Assembly: GCF_036250735.1 (NCBI RefSeq)
Contig: NZ_CP109430.1
Location: 930,001 to 994,000 of the forward strand
Reading direction: 5' to 3'
Length of the DNA stretch: 64,000 bases
Origin: Streptosporangium sp. NBC_01495
Lineage (GTDB): Bacteria > Actinomycetota > Actinomycetes > Streptosporangiales > Streptosporangiaceae
This document shows positions 42,269 through 51,068 of this stretch, one piece after another; position 1 is the stretch's first letter, and each line of letters begins with the position of its first letter. Made by a program: the position numbers and the translations under genes. The notes beneath the pieces were generated by a model. The model was not told where the DNA came from. It searched no databases and saw only the letters and a list, made by a program, of their open reading frames with translations.

Positions 42269-45200
42269 GTGCGCCGCCAGTTCACCGCCTTGATGGTTCC
42301 CATCCTGCTGTTGTTATCCGTTTTCTCCGGTGTGTCAACGTCCTCGGCGAGCGCGGGAGCCGCGAAGGCGGCCGCCTTCCGGGTGCTGCTGTTCACCGAG
42401 ACCGCCGACTACGTCCACGGCTCGATCCCGGCCGGCATCACGATGGTCCAGCAACTCGCCGCCGCCAACGACTTCGAGGTCGTCCAGTCCGCGAACTCGA
42501 CCGTGTTCAACGACGCGAACCTGGCCACCTTCGACGCGATCATCATGCTGCAGAACTCCGGCATGGTCTGGGACAACGACGCCCAGCGCCAGGCCACCCA
42601 GAAGTTCGTCAACGACGGCGGCGGCATCGTGGCGGTCCACAACACCACGGACATGAACGTCGAGGCCCAGTTCCCCTGGTGGGACCAGCTCGTCCTGGGC
42701 GGCGCGCACATGACCGCGCACTCCAGCATCGTGCAGGGCACCGCCAAGGTCCTGGACAAGAAGCACCCCTCCACCGTGGGCCTGCCCGACCGCTGGACGC
42801 GTACCGAGGAGTGGTACAACTTCAGCAAGAACATGCGGGGCGACGTCCACGTTCTGGTCACCGCCGACGAGACCACCTACGACGCCGGCGGCAGCAAGAT
42901 GGGCGCCGACCACCCGATCTCCTGGTGCCGCAACACCGAGGGCGGGCGCGTGTGGGCGACCGCGATGGGCCACGAGAGCGCCTCCTACAGCGAGGCCAAC
43001 TTCCGCCAGCACGTGCTCGGCGGCGTCAAGTGGGCGGCCGGCAACGCCGCGGGCGACTGCGGTGGCACCATGTGGAACCGGTTCCAGAAGGTGACGCTCG
43101 ACAGCGCGCCCGACCAGCCGATGGGCCTGGACATCGCCCCCAACGGCGACGTCTACTACATCGCCCGTTCCGGCAAGCTCATGCTGGTCCGCAAGAGCAA
43201 CGGCCAGATCGTGACCACCGGCACGCTGAGCGTCTACACCGGCGGCGAGGACGGGCTGATCGGCATTGTCCTGGACCCGAATTTCGCGGCCAACCGCTGG
43301 GTCTACCTCAACTACTCGCCGACCGGTTCCGCGGCGATCAATCAAGTCTCCCGGTTCACCCTGAACGGCGACACCCTCGACCTGTCCAGCGAGAAGAAGC
43401 TTCTCGCCATCCCCGCCACCAGGACCGACGAGCCGGGGCACACCGGCGGGTATCTCACCTTCGGGCCCGGCGGGAACCTCTACATCGGCGTCGGCGACGA
43501 CATCAACCCCTTCGCCTCCGACGGGTACACGCCGATCGACGAGCGTTCGGGCCGCGCCAACTTCGACGCGCAGAAGACCAGCGCCAACACCAACGACCTG
43601 CGCGGCAAGATCCTGCGGATCCACCCGGAGGGCAACGGCACCTACACGATCCCCTCGGGCAACCTGTTCGCGCCGGGTACCGCGCAGACCCGCCCGGAGA
43701 TCTACGCGATGGGCTTCCGCAACCCGTTCAGGTTCTCGGTGGACTCCGAGACCGGCTGGATCTCGGCGGCCGACTACGGCCCCGACGCGGGATCGGCCAA
43801 CGCCAACCGCGGGCCCGAGGGCACCGTCGAGTGGAACCTGATCAAGTCGCCCGGCTTCTACGGCTGGCCGTACTGCGTCGGCAACAACATCCCGTTCAAC
43901 GACTACAACTTCGCCACGTCCACCTCGGGGCCGAAGTTCAACTGCTCGGCGCCGGTGAACAACTCGCCCAACAACACGGGCCTGACGAACCTGCCCGCCG
44001 TCAAGACCGCCACCGTCTGGTACAACTACCACCTCGTCTCCGAGTGGCCGGAGATGGGCACCGGCGGCGGTGCGGCCCCGATGGGCGGGCCGTTCTACCA
44101 CTACGACGCGGCCAACCCCTCGGACACGAAGTTCCCCGCGTACTTCGACGACACCCCGTTCTTCTACGAGTGGAGCCGCAACTACCTGATGGAGATGCGG
44201 CTGGACGGCGGCGGCAACGTCCTGAAGACCAACCGCTTCCTGTCCAACCTCGGGTTCAGGTCGCCGATAGACATGAAGTTCGGCCCTGACGGCGCGATGT
44301 ACCTGGTCGAGTGGGGGGCCGGCTACGGCGGCACCAACCCCGACGACGGCGTCTACCGCATCGACTACATCAACGGTTCGCGTTCCCCGATCGCCAAGGC
44401 GAGCGGGACGCCGACCTCCGGCCAGGCCCCGCTCGCCGTCCAGTTCTCCTCGGCGGGCTCGGCGGACCCCGACGGCGACGCGTTCACCTACGCGTGGGAC
44501 TTCACCAGCAACGGCTCGACCGACTCCACCTCGGCCAACCCCTCGTTCACCTACACCGCCAACGGCACCTACACCGCCAGGCTCACGATCACCGACCCGT
44601 CGGGCAAGAGCGGCTCGGCGACGGTGCCCATCACGGTCGGCAACACCGCGCCGGTCGTGCGGTTCGGCTCGCCGCCCGACGGCACGGCCATCAACTTCGG
44701 CGACTCGGTCCCGTACACGGTGACCGTCACCGACCCCGAGGACGGCACGATCGACTGTTCCAAGGTCACGGTGGTCACGGCGCTCGGCCACGACACCCAC
44801 AGCCATGACACGGGCCAGTTCACCGGCTGCTCGGGGACCGTCGTGACCACGAACTCCGGACACGACGCCGACGCCAACACCTTCTACGTCCTCACCGCGA
44901 CCTACGTCGACAAGGGCGGCCTGTCCAACACCGCGAACCTGATCCTGCAGCCCCGCCAGAAGCAGGCGGAGTACTTCACCGGCTCCTCCGGGGTCCGGAT
45001 CGTCGACCAGGCCGGGGCGCAGAACGGCAAGCGCGTCGGTGACATCTCCAACAACGACTGGATCTCCTTCTCGCCGATGAGCGTCCAGGGGGTCGCGTCG
45101 GTGTCGTACCGGGTGTCCTCGCCCGTGGGCGGCGGCTCGATCGAGTTGCGCGCCGACTCGCCCACCGGGCAGCTGCTGGCCACCACATCGGTGCAGAACA

Positions 45201-45553
45201 CCGGCGGCTGGGACACCTACCAGCAAACGGCCACCACCTCGCTGGCGTCGCTGTCGGGCAGCCATCCGCTGTTCCTGGTGTTCAAGCACTCGACCGCCAA
45301 CCAGTTCGATCTCGACTCCCTCACCCTGAACGCCTCGGGGGGTCCAGCGGGCCGGTGGCCGGCGGCGTCTACACCATGGTCGCCGCGCACAGCTCCAAGG
45401 CGGCCGACGTCGAGGGCCAGTCCACGGCCGACGGGGCCAAGGTGGTCCAGTGGGCGGCCGGCGGCGCCGCGAACCAGCAGTGGAGGTTCACCGCCACGGC
45501 CGGTGGCGCCTTCACCCTCACCGGCGTTCAGGGAGGCAAGTGCCTGGACGTGA
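42269..45553 (+). CDS. Secreted ThuA / sugar-dehydrogenase-like / PKD / CBM6 protein, frameshifted near 3' end
   Basis: A 1,094-residue frame. It has a signal peptide (about 1-30), a ThuA-like domain (about 38-270, RVLLFTETADYVHGSIPAG, GIVAVHNTTDMN), a PQQ-dependent glucose/sorbosone-dehydrogenase-like beta-propeller (about 275-700, GYLTFGPGGNLYIGVGDD), a PKD domain (about 705-790, DPDGDAFTYAWDFTSNGSTD) and an Ig-like segment. A CBM6-like domain (about 900-1020, KQAEYFTGSSGVRI) follows. After LTLNASGG (about 45343) the frame becomes nonsense, while a ricin-type lectin continues in another frame. The natural protein probably ends at 45786. It should act on extracellular carbohydrates; ThuA-type proteins are linked to 3-keto-sugar metabolism. 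Confidence 0.88.
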   Translation: MRRQFTALMVPILLLLSVFSGVSTSSASAGAAKAAAFRVLLFTETADYVHGSIPAGITMVQQLAAANDFEVVQSANSTVFNDANLATFDAIIMLQNSGMVWDNDAQRQATQKFVNDGGGIVAVHNTTDMNVEAQFPWWDQLVLGGAHMTAHSSIVQGTAKVLDKKHPSTVGLPDRWTRTEEWYNFSKNMRGDVHVLVTADETTYDAGGSKMGADHPISWCRNTEGGRVWATAMGHESASYSEANFRQHVLGGVKWAAGNAAGDCGGTMWNRFQKVTLDSAPDQPMGLDIAPNGDVYYIARSGKLMLVRKSNGQIVTTGTLSVYTGGEDGLIGIVLDPNFAANRWVYLNYSPTGSAAINQVSRFTLNGDTLDLSSEKKLLAIPATRTDEPGHTGGYLTFGPGGNLYIGVGDDINPFASDGYTPIDERSGRANFDAQKTSANTNDLRGKILRIHPEGNGTYTIPSGNLFAPGTAQTRPEIYAMGFRNPFRFSVDSETGWISAADYGPDAGSANANRGPEGTVEWNLIKSPGFYGWPYCVGNNIPFNDYNFATSTSGPKFNCSAPVNNSPNNTGLTNLPAVKTATVWYNYHLVSEWPEMGTGGGAAPMGGPFYHYDAANPSDTKFPAYFDDTPFFYEWSRNYLMEMRLDGGGNVLKTNRFLSNLGFRSPIDMKFGPDGAMYLVEWGAGYGGTNPDDGVYRIDYINGSRSPIAKASGTPTSGQAPLAVQFSSAGSADPDGDAFTYAWDFTSNGSTDSTSANPSFTYTANGTYTARLTITDPSGKSGSATVPITVGNTAPVVRFGSPPDGTAINFGDSVPYTVTVTDPEDGTIDCSKVTVVTALGHDTHSHDTGQFTGCSGTVVTTNSGHDADANTFYVLTATYVDKGGLSNTANLILQPRQKQAEYFTGSSGVRIVDQAGAQNGKRVGDISNNDWISFSPMSVQGVASVSYRVSSPVGGGSIELRADSPTGQLLATTSVQNTGGWDTYQQTATTSLASLSGSHPLFLVFKHSTANQFDLDSLTLNASGGPAGRWPAASTPWSPRTAPRRPTSRASPRPTGPRWSSGRPAAPRTSSGGSPPRPVAPSPSPAFREASAWT

Positions 45554-45786
45554 ACGCCGCCTCCACCGCGCCGGGCGCACCGATCATCCAGTGGACCTGC
45601 CACAATGCCGCCAACCAGCAGTGGAGGTTCACCGCCGGGACGAACGGCACCTGGAGGATCACCTCGGTCGCGAGCGGCCACTGCCTTGAGGTGCCCGGCG
45701 CCTCGACCGCCGACGGCACGCAACTCACCCAGGCCACCTGCGGGACCGGCACCAACCAGCAGTGGAGGCTCACCCGGGTGAGCTGA
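45355..45786 (+). pseudogene. Ricin-type beta-trefoil lectin domain, separated by a frameshift
   Basis: This 143-codon frame (start assigned at VAGGVYTMVA) encodes a RICIN domain with three QxW repeats: NQQWRFTATAGG, NQQWRFTAGTNG and NQQWRLTRVS. It lacks a ribosome site and signal peptide. Adding one G to the G6 run at 45337-45342 would join it in frame to the preceding secreted protein (SGGSSGPVAGGVY). It is therefore the C-terminal carbohydrate-binding domain of that gene, lost through a one-base deletion, a sequencing error, or a slippage site. Confidence 0.85.
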
Positions 45787-45799
45787 CCGGGGCGGGTCA

Positions 45800-45841
45800 G
45801 GTTCGCCGACTTTTGCCGATTGCTACAAAAGTCGGCGAACC
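45800..45841. terminator. Long hairpin between the ThuA-like gene and ROK gene
   Basis: GGTTCGCCGACTTTTG (45800-45815) and CAAAAGTCGGCGAACC (45826-45841) are perfect 16-bp arms around a 10-base loop. It starts 14 bp after the lectin-frame stop, so it fits a terminator for the full-length frame. A ROK operator is an alternative. Confidence 0.65.
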
Positions 45842-45916
45842 GTTAGGTAAAAGTGATTCACAAATCAGTCTAAAGAGGGTTAGCTTCTGCACACCTGCTC
45901 GGAACAGGGAGGTGTC

Positions 45917-47101
45917 GTGAAGCGGACCGTCGCTCGGCCAGAGAACGCGCACCAGGCCGCGCTGCTCCGGCTGCTGCGCGAGAGGGCGCGGTCGCGCGCC
46001 GAACTCGGCGACGTGACCGCCCTGTCACGATCCAGGCTCAACCTGGAACTCGACCGGCTCATCGAGCTGCGCCTGGCCGAGCAGGCGGGGCTGGCGGCCT
46101 CGCGCGGCGGGCGCAGGTCCGGCCTGGTACGGCTCTCCGGAGAGCTCCGCTTCGCCGGGATCGACATCGGCGCCACCTCCATCGACGTGGTCGTCACCGA
46201 CGGTGAGCTGGAGATCCTCAGCCACCTGAGCGAGCGGTGCGACGTGCGCGACGGTCCCGTGGCCGTGCTCGACCAGGCCATGGAGATGATCGCCAAGCTG
46301 GGTGAGCAGGGCATGTTCACCCAGCTGTACGGCGCGGGGATCGGTGTCCCCGGGCCGGTCAGCTTCCGCGAGGGGGTGCCGGTCGCCCCCCCGATCATGC
46401 CCGGCTGGGACCGCTACCCCGTCAGGGAGGCGGTCGGCCAGGCGCTCGGCTGCCCCGCGGTGGTCGACAACGACGTCAACATCATGGCCCTCGGCGAGCT
46501 GCACTCGGGGCTGGCCAGGCAGGTGGACGACTTCCTGCTCGTCAAGATCGGGACTGGTATCGGCTGCGGGATCGTGGTGGACGGCAAGATCTACCGGGGT
46601 GTCTCCGGCAGCGCCGGCGACATCGGTCACATCCGCGTCGACGATCAGGGCCCCGTCTGCGCCTGCGGCAACGTCGGCTGCCTGGAGGCCTACTTCGGCG
46701 GGACCGCCCTCGCCAGGGAGGCCACGGCCATCGCCGGGCGCTCGGCCTACCTGGGCCGGCGTCTCGACCAGACGGGCACCCTCACCGCCGAGGACGTCGC
46801 CTTGGCCGCCGAGATGGGCGACGCCGAGGCGGTACGGCTCATCCGTGACGGCGGGCGCAGGGTCGGCACGGTGCTGGCCGGGCTCGTCAGCTTCTTCAAC
46901 CCCGGCCTCGTGATCATCGCGGGAGGAGTGGCCCAGCTGGGTCACGTCCTCCTGGCGGAGATCAGAAGCGTCGTCTACCGCCGGTCGCTGCCCCTGGCGA
47001 CCGGAAACCTGCCCATCGTGCTCTCGGAGCTGGGACCCGACGCCGGCGTGGTCGGCGCGGCCAGGCTCAGCAGCGACCACGTCTTCTCGGCTCCACGATG
47101 A
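45917..47101 (+). CDS. ROK-family transcriptional regulator/sugar kinase-like
   Basis: A 394-residue protein. A winged helix lies at about 12-70 (AALLRLLRERARSRAELGDVTA). A ROK domain follows with FAGIDIGATSIDVVV, GAGIGVPGPVS and the zinc motif CACGNVGCLEAY. ROK regulators repress sugar uptake operons until a sugar binds. It overlaps the sugar ABC ATPase by 4 bp and is likely the local regulator of the 45.9-53.4 kb operon. GTG start. Confidence 0.9.
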   Translation: MKRTVARPENAHQAALLRLLRERARSRAELGDVTALSRSRLNLELDRLIELRLAEQAGLAASRGGRRSGLVRLSGELRFAGIDIGATSIDVVVTDGELEILSHLSERCDVRDGPVAVLDQAMEMIAKLGEQGMFTQLYGAGIGVPGPVSFREGVPVAPPIMPGWDRYPVREAVGQALGCPAVVDNDVNIMALGELHSGLARQVDDFLLVKIGTGIGCGIVVDGKIYRGVSGSAGDIGHIRVDDQGPVCACGNVGCLEAYFGGTALAREATAIAGRSAYLGRRLDQTGTLTAEDVALAAEMGDAEAVRLIRDGGRRVGTVLAGLVSFFNPGLVIIAGGVAQLGHVLLAEIRSVVYRRSLPLATGNLPIVLSELGPDAGVVGAARLSSDHVFSAPR

Positions 47102-48627
47102 ACCAGCGAGGCCCCATGTCAGAAGCCACCCCCCTGCTCCTCATGCGCGGGATCGTCAAGCAGTTCCCCGGAGTGCGCGCCCTCGACGGCGTCGACCTGG
47201 AAGTGCTGCCAGGAGAGGTGCACTGCCTGCTCGGCCAGAACGGTGCCGGGAAGTCCACTTTGATCAAGACCTTGGCGGGCGCTCACCAGCCCGACGAGGG
47301 GACGATCACCTTGAACGGTGAGGATGTGCGGCTGTCGAGCCCGATCGCCGCGATCAGGCTCGGGATCTCCACGATCTATCAGGAGCTTGACCTGGTGGAC
47401 GGGTTGAGTGTGGCCGAGAACGTGTTCTTGGGTCATGAGCCGTCCCGGATGGGGTTCGTGGGCCGGGGTGAGGCGGCGCGGGCGACGCGGGAGTTGCTGG
47501 CCAGGCTGGGGCACGGGGAGATCCGCCCGTCGACGGAGGTGGGGCGACTGTCTCCGGCGGCCAAGCAGGTGGTGAGCATGGCGCGGGCGTTGTCGCACGA
47601 CACCCGGTTGATCATCATGGACGAGCCGTCGGCGGCGCTGGCCCATGACGAGGTGGGCAACCTGTTCCGGATCATCCGGGAGTTGACCGCCCAAGGGGTG
47701 GCGGTGGTCTACATCTCGCATCGGCTGGAGGAGATCCGCGAGATCGGGGATCGGGTGACGGTGCTCAAGGACGGCCGGACGGTCGCGGTGGGCCTGCCGG
47801 CGAAGGAGACGCCGACCTCGCAGGTGGTGTCGCTGATGACCGGCCGCAACGTCGAGTACGTCTTCCCGCCGCGCCGCGCGGAACCCGTCGCCGGGAACGA
47901 GGTGCTGCGGGTCGAGAACCTCACCGTGCCCGGGGTCGTCGCCGACGTGTCGTTCTCGGTGCGGGCGGGGGAGATCGTGGGGCTGGCCGGTCTGGTCGGC
48001 TCGGGCCGTTCGGAGATCATCGAGGCGGTGTACGGGGCGCGGCGGTTCTCCGGTCAGGTGGTTTTGGAGGGCAAGCCGGTGCGCCGGGGTGGTGGCACGA
48101 CGGGTGCGGTGCGGCTGGGTATGGGTCTGGCGCCGGAGGAGCGTAAGGCTCAGGCGTTGCTGCTGGACCAGAGCGTGTCGCGCAACATCAGCCTGGCGAG
48201 TCTGGGCCGGTATTCGCGGCTGGGCTGGATGGACCGGCGCCGGGAGGCGGCCGACGCGCGGGAGATGGTGCAGGCCCTCGACATCCGGCCCGCTGATCCG
48301 GAGCGGCCGATCAAGACGTTGTCGGGCGGTAACCAGCAGAAGGCGGTGCTGGCCCGGTGGTTGCTGAACAACCGCAAGTTGTTGCTGTTGGACGAGCCGA
48401 CCCGCGGGGTGGACGTGGGGGCTCGGGCGGAGTTGTACGCGGTGGTGCGGCGGCTGGCCGATGAGGGGATCGGGGTGTTGCTGGTCTCCAGCGAGGTTCC
48501 CGAGGTGCTGGGGCTGGCCGATCGGGTGCTGGTTCTGCGGGAGGGCCGGGTCATTCGTGAGGCCGGTGCCGGTGAGCTGGACGAGCACGCCGTCCTCGAC
48601 ATGATCATGGAGGGGAGTGCCCTGTGA
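47098..48627 (+). CDS. Sugar ABC transporter ATPase, RbsA/MglA type (two cassettes)
   Basis: A 509-residue double-domain ATPase of the CUT2 class. The first cassette has GQNGAGKST and LIIMDEPSAAL. The second has GLVGSGRSE, LSGGNQQKAVLARWLL and LLLDEPTRGVDVGARAE. It energises uptake of a monosaccharide or polyol with the permease and binding protein encoded downstream. The start overlaps the ROK stop; an in-frame ATG at 47116 is an alternative. Its stop overlaps the GTG of the collagen-like frame. Confidence 0.93.
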   Translation: MNQRGPMSEATPLLLMRGIVKQFPGVRALDGVDLEVLPGEVHCLLGQNGAGKSTLIKTLAGAHQPDEGTITLNGEDVRLSSPIAAIRLGISTIYQELDLVDGLSVAENVFLGHEPSRMGFVGRGEAARATRELLARLGHGEIRPSTEVGRLSPAAKQVVSMARALSHDTRLIIMDEPSAALAHDEVGNLFRIIRELTAQGVAVVYISHRLEEIREIGDRVTVLKDGRTVAVGLPAKETPTSQVVSLMTGRNVEYVFPPRRAEPVAGNEVLRVENLTVPGVVADVSFSVRAGEIVGLAGLVGSGRSEIIEAVYGARRFSGQVVLEGKPVRRGGGTTGAVRLGMGLAPEERKAQALLLDQSVSRNISLASLGRYSRLGWMDRRREAADAREMVQALDIRPADPERPIKTLSGGNQQKAVLARWLLNNRKLLLLDEPTRGVDVGARAELYAVVRRLADEGIGVLLVSSEVPEVLGLADRVLVLREGRVIREAGAGELDEHAVLDMIMEGSAL

Positions 48628-48899
48628 CCATCCCCTTCCCCGGGTTTCCCGGAAGACCGGGGAACCCCCGCCCTCCGGTGAACCCCGGACACGCCGGGAA
48701 CGCCGGGAACCCCGGACACGCCGGGAACGCCGGGAACCCCGGACACGCCGGGAACGCCGGGAACGCCAGGAACGCCGGGAACGCCGTACCCACCGGGAGC
48801 GCCGGACGCGCCGGGACTAGCGAAAGGAACCGACAGGTCTTCATGGACGTCATCTCTCTCCGTTCCGGAGCCCCGAGTGCCGTGGCGGTGCTCCGGTGA
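48624..48899 (+). CDS. Possible collagen-like Gly-X-Y repeat protein inside the transporter operon
   Basis: A 91-codon frame from a GTG that overlaps the ATPase stop by 4 bp (GTGA). Its own stop overlaps the permease GTG in the same way. The centre is a Gly-X-Y repeat (GNPGHAGNA three times, then irregular) produced by 27-bp DNA units. The ends show no known domain. Precise coupling on both sides argues for translation. It could instead be a minisatellite that expanded in a spacer. No function is proposed. Confidence 0.4.
   Translation: MTIPFPGFPGRPGNPRPPVNPGHAGNAGNPGHAGNAGNPGHAGNAGNARNAGNAVPTGSAGRAGTSERNRQVFMDVISLRSGAPSAVAVLR
48681..48786. repeat. 27-bp minisatellite between transporter genes
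   Basis: Three exact 27-bp units start at 48681, 48708 and 48735 (AACCCCGGACACGCCGGGAA plus CGCCGGG). They are followed by 9-12-bp sub-repeats (GAACGCCGG/GAACGCCAG). The unit length is a multiple of three in the enclosing frame. Confidence 0.88.
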
Positions 48900-49909
48900 A
48901 GCCGCCCGTGGACGAGCACGACCGCGTCGAGGCGCCCGCCCGCAAACCCGTGGTGGCGAGCCCGCTCGCCCGCTTCGGAGAGACGCGCCATCTCGGGCTG
49001 GTGGTCGCGCTGGTGTTGCTGGCGGCGGTGGGCCTTTTCACGGTGCCCGACACCTTCGCCACGACCTCCAACATGGTGAGCATCCTGTCGCTGGCCGCGA
49101 CCATCGGGGTGATCACGGTCGGAATGACGTTCGTGATCATCGGCGGGGGTATCGACCTGTCGGTGGGCGCGATCATGGCGTTGGCGTCGGTGTGGGCGAC
49201 CACGCTGGCCACCCAGTCCTACGGCCCGTTCGTGATGATCGTGTGCGCGGTGCTGGTCGGTACCGGTGCGGGCCTGGTCAACGGGTTGCTGATCTCCTAC
49301 GGGCGGATGGTGCCGTTCATCGCCACGCTGGCGATGCTGGTGGCCGCCCGAGGGCTGGCGCAGCGGATGTCGGACCGGCGGACCCAGCTGGTGCAGCAGG
49401 GCAACGAGATGATCGTGGAGCTGTCGACCAGCCGGGTGCTGGGCATTCCGCTGCTGGTCTACATCTTCGCGCTGGTGGTGATCGCCGGGTGGGTGCTGTT
49501 GAACCGCACCACGTTCGGCCGGCGCACCTACGCGGTGGGCGGTAACCCCGAGGCGGCCCGGCTGGCCGGTATCGACGTGCGCCGGCACACCGTGATGTTG
49601 TACGGGCTGTCGGGGTTGTGCTGCGGTATCGCGGCGGTGTTGATCATGGCCAGGACGACGACGGGTTCCTCCACCCACGGGGACCTGTACGAGCTGGACG
49701 CGATCGCCGCGGTCATCATCGGCGGCACGCTGCTGACCGGCGGCCGGGGATCGATCATCGGGTCGATCCTGGGTCTGCTGATCTTCACCGTGATCACGAA
49801 CCTGTTCATCCTCAACGGGCTCAACACCAGCGACCAGCTGGTGGCCAAGGGCCTGATCATCGTGGTGGCCGTGCTGCTCCAGCGACGCAGTCTCGAATCG
49901 AGAACCTAG
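48896..49909 (+). CDS. Sugar ABC transporter permease, RbsC type
   Basis: A 337-residue CUT2 permease with eight or more hydrophobic segments from about residue 33. Family blocks are GMTFVIIGGGIDLSVGAIMAL, YGRMVPFIATLAMLVAARGLAQ, NRTTFGRRTYAVGGNPEAARLAGI and AIAAVIIGGTLLTGGRGSI. It forms the membrane channel of the transporter with the RbsA-type ATPase. The GTG start overlaps the preceding repeat frame. Confidence 0.93.
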   Translation: MKPPVDEHDRVEAPARKPVVASPLARFGETRHLGLVVALVLLAAVGLFTVPDTFATTSNMVSILSLAATIGVITVGMTFVIIGGGIDLSVGAIMALASVWATTLATQSYGPFVMIVCAVLVGTGAGLVNGLLISYGRMVPFIATLAMLVAARGLAQRMSDRRTQLVQQGNEMIVELSTSRVLGIPLLVYIFALVVIAGWVLLNRTTFGRRTYAVGGNPEAARLAGIDVRRHTVMLYGLSGLCCGIAAVLIMARTTTGSSTHGDLYELDAIAAVIIGGTLLTGGRGSIIGSILGLLIFTVITNLFILNGLNTSDQLVAKGLIIVVAVLLQRRSLESRT

Positions 49910-50012
49910 ACCGCGTCCCACGGACCGGTCAGGGGATCGCGGGGCGCCTCGCACGTCCACCCAACCCCTACGTTTCACCCCCCATGATTCACCCCCAAGA
50001 AGGAGCAAGGTC

Positions 50013-51068
50013 ATGACAGAAAACGTCGCGCGCAGGGGTTTCCTGCTCGGCGGTGCGGTTATCGGTGCGGGTGCGCTGGTGACGGCGTGCACGGGTAACG
50101 AGGCGGCGGCTCCGGCGGCGGCTTCGGCTCCGGCGCCGGCCGCGACCGGCGGGAACGACGCCCCCGGTGAGAAGGTCGTCATCGGTTTCTCGGCGCCCGC
50201 GGCCGACCACGGCTGGATCGCCGCGATCGCGAAGAACGCCGAGGCCGCGGCCAAGGAGTACTCCGACATCGAGTTCAAGCCGGTCGAGCCGACCAACGAC
50301 ATCAACGCGCAGATCTCCGCGGTGGAGTCGCTGATCGCGGCCAAGGTCGCCGCGCTGGTGATCCTGCCCAACGACGGCCAGCAGCTCAACCAGATCGCCC
50401 GCCAGGCCTCGGATGCCGGTATTCCGGTGATCAACCTGGACCGGGTCTTCCCCGACAAGCTCTCCTACCGGACCTGGATCGGTGGCGACAACTACGGCAT
50501 GGGGGTCGCGGCCGGTCACTACATCGGTAAGAAGCTCAAGGACAAGGGCGTCGCGTCCCCGGTGATCCTGGAGATCCAGGGCATCGCGACCCTGCCGCTG
50601 ACCCAGGACCGCAGCAAGGGGTTCGAGGACGCGCTGAAGACGTATGGGTTCAGTGTGACGGCCAAGCAGGACGCGCAGTTCACCGTGGAGTCGGGTACCA
50701 AGGTGGCCGCGAACCTGATGCAGGCGCACAAGAAGATCGACGCGATCTGGAACCACGACGACGACCAGGGGATCGGGGTGCTGGCCGCGATCAAGGAGGC
50801 CGGGCGCAGCGAGTTCTTCATGGTCGGCGGCGCCGGGTCGGCGAACGCGATGCGCGACATTCAGGCCGGGTCGGGGGTGCTGGAGGCGACGGTGACCTAC
50901 AGCCCGACGATGGCGTCCTCGGCGATCAAGCTGGCGCGTCTGATCGCCCAGGGCAAGGGCATGAGTGACCTGCTGGAGAACCAGGTGCCCCAATCGATCA
51001 CGTTGGCGTCGGAGACGATCACCAAGGAGAACGTGGCCGAGTACCTGCCGCTGGGATTCGAGTCCTGA
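50013..51068 (+). CDS. Sugar-binding lipoprotein of the ABC transporter, RbsB type
   Basis: A 351-residue substrate-binding protein. The N-terminus has a twin-arginine pair (R7-R8 GFLLGG) and a lipobox LVTAC (Cys26), so it is a lipoprotein on the outer face of the membrane. An Ala/Pro linker (about 30-48) precedes the periplasmic-binding fold (VVIGFSAPAADHGWIAAIAKN, AQISAVESLIAAKVAALVIL, NHDDDQGIGVLAAIKEAG). Its ligand is likely a monosaccharide or cyclitol. The stop codon shares a base with the downstream dehydrogenase start. Confidence 0.93.
   Translation: MTENVARRGFLLGGAVIGAGALVTACTGNEAAAPAAASAPAPAATGGNDAPGEKVVIGFSAPAADHGWIAAIAKNAEAAAKEYSDIEFKPVEPTNDINAQISAVESLIAAKVAALVILPNDGQQLNQIARQASDAGIPVINLDRVFPDKLSYRTWIGGDNYGMGVAAGHYIGKKLKDKGVASPVILEIQGIATLPLTQDRSKGFEDALKTYGFSVTAKQDAQFTVESGTKVAANLMQAHKKIDAIWNHDDDQGIGVLAAIKEAGRSEFFMVGGAGSANAMRDIQAGSGVLEATVTYSPTMASSAIKLARLIAQGKGMSDLLENQVPQSITLASETITKENVAEYLPLGFES

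Noticed and set aside
42335-45289. A 984-codon open frame antisense to the ThuA-like gene
   Set aside because: Low-complexity Arg/Val/Gly composition; the plus strand carries signal peptide, ThuA, beta-propeller, PKD and CBM domains.
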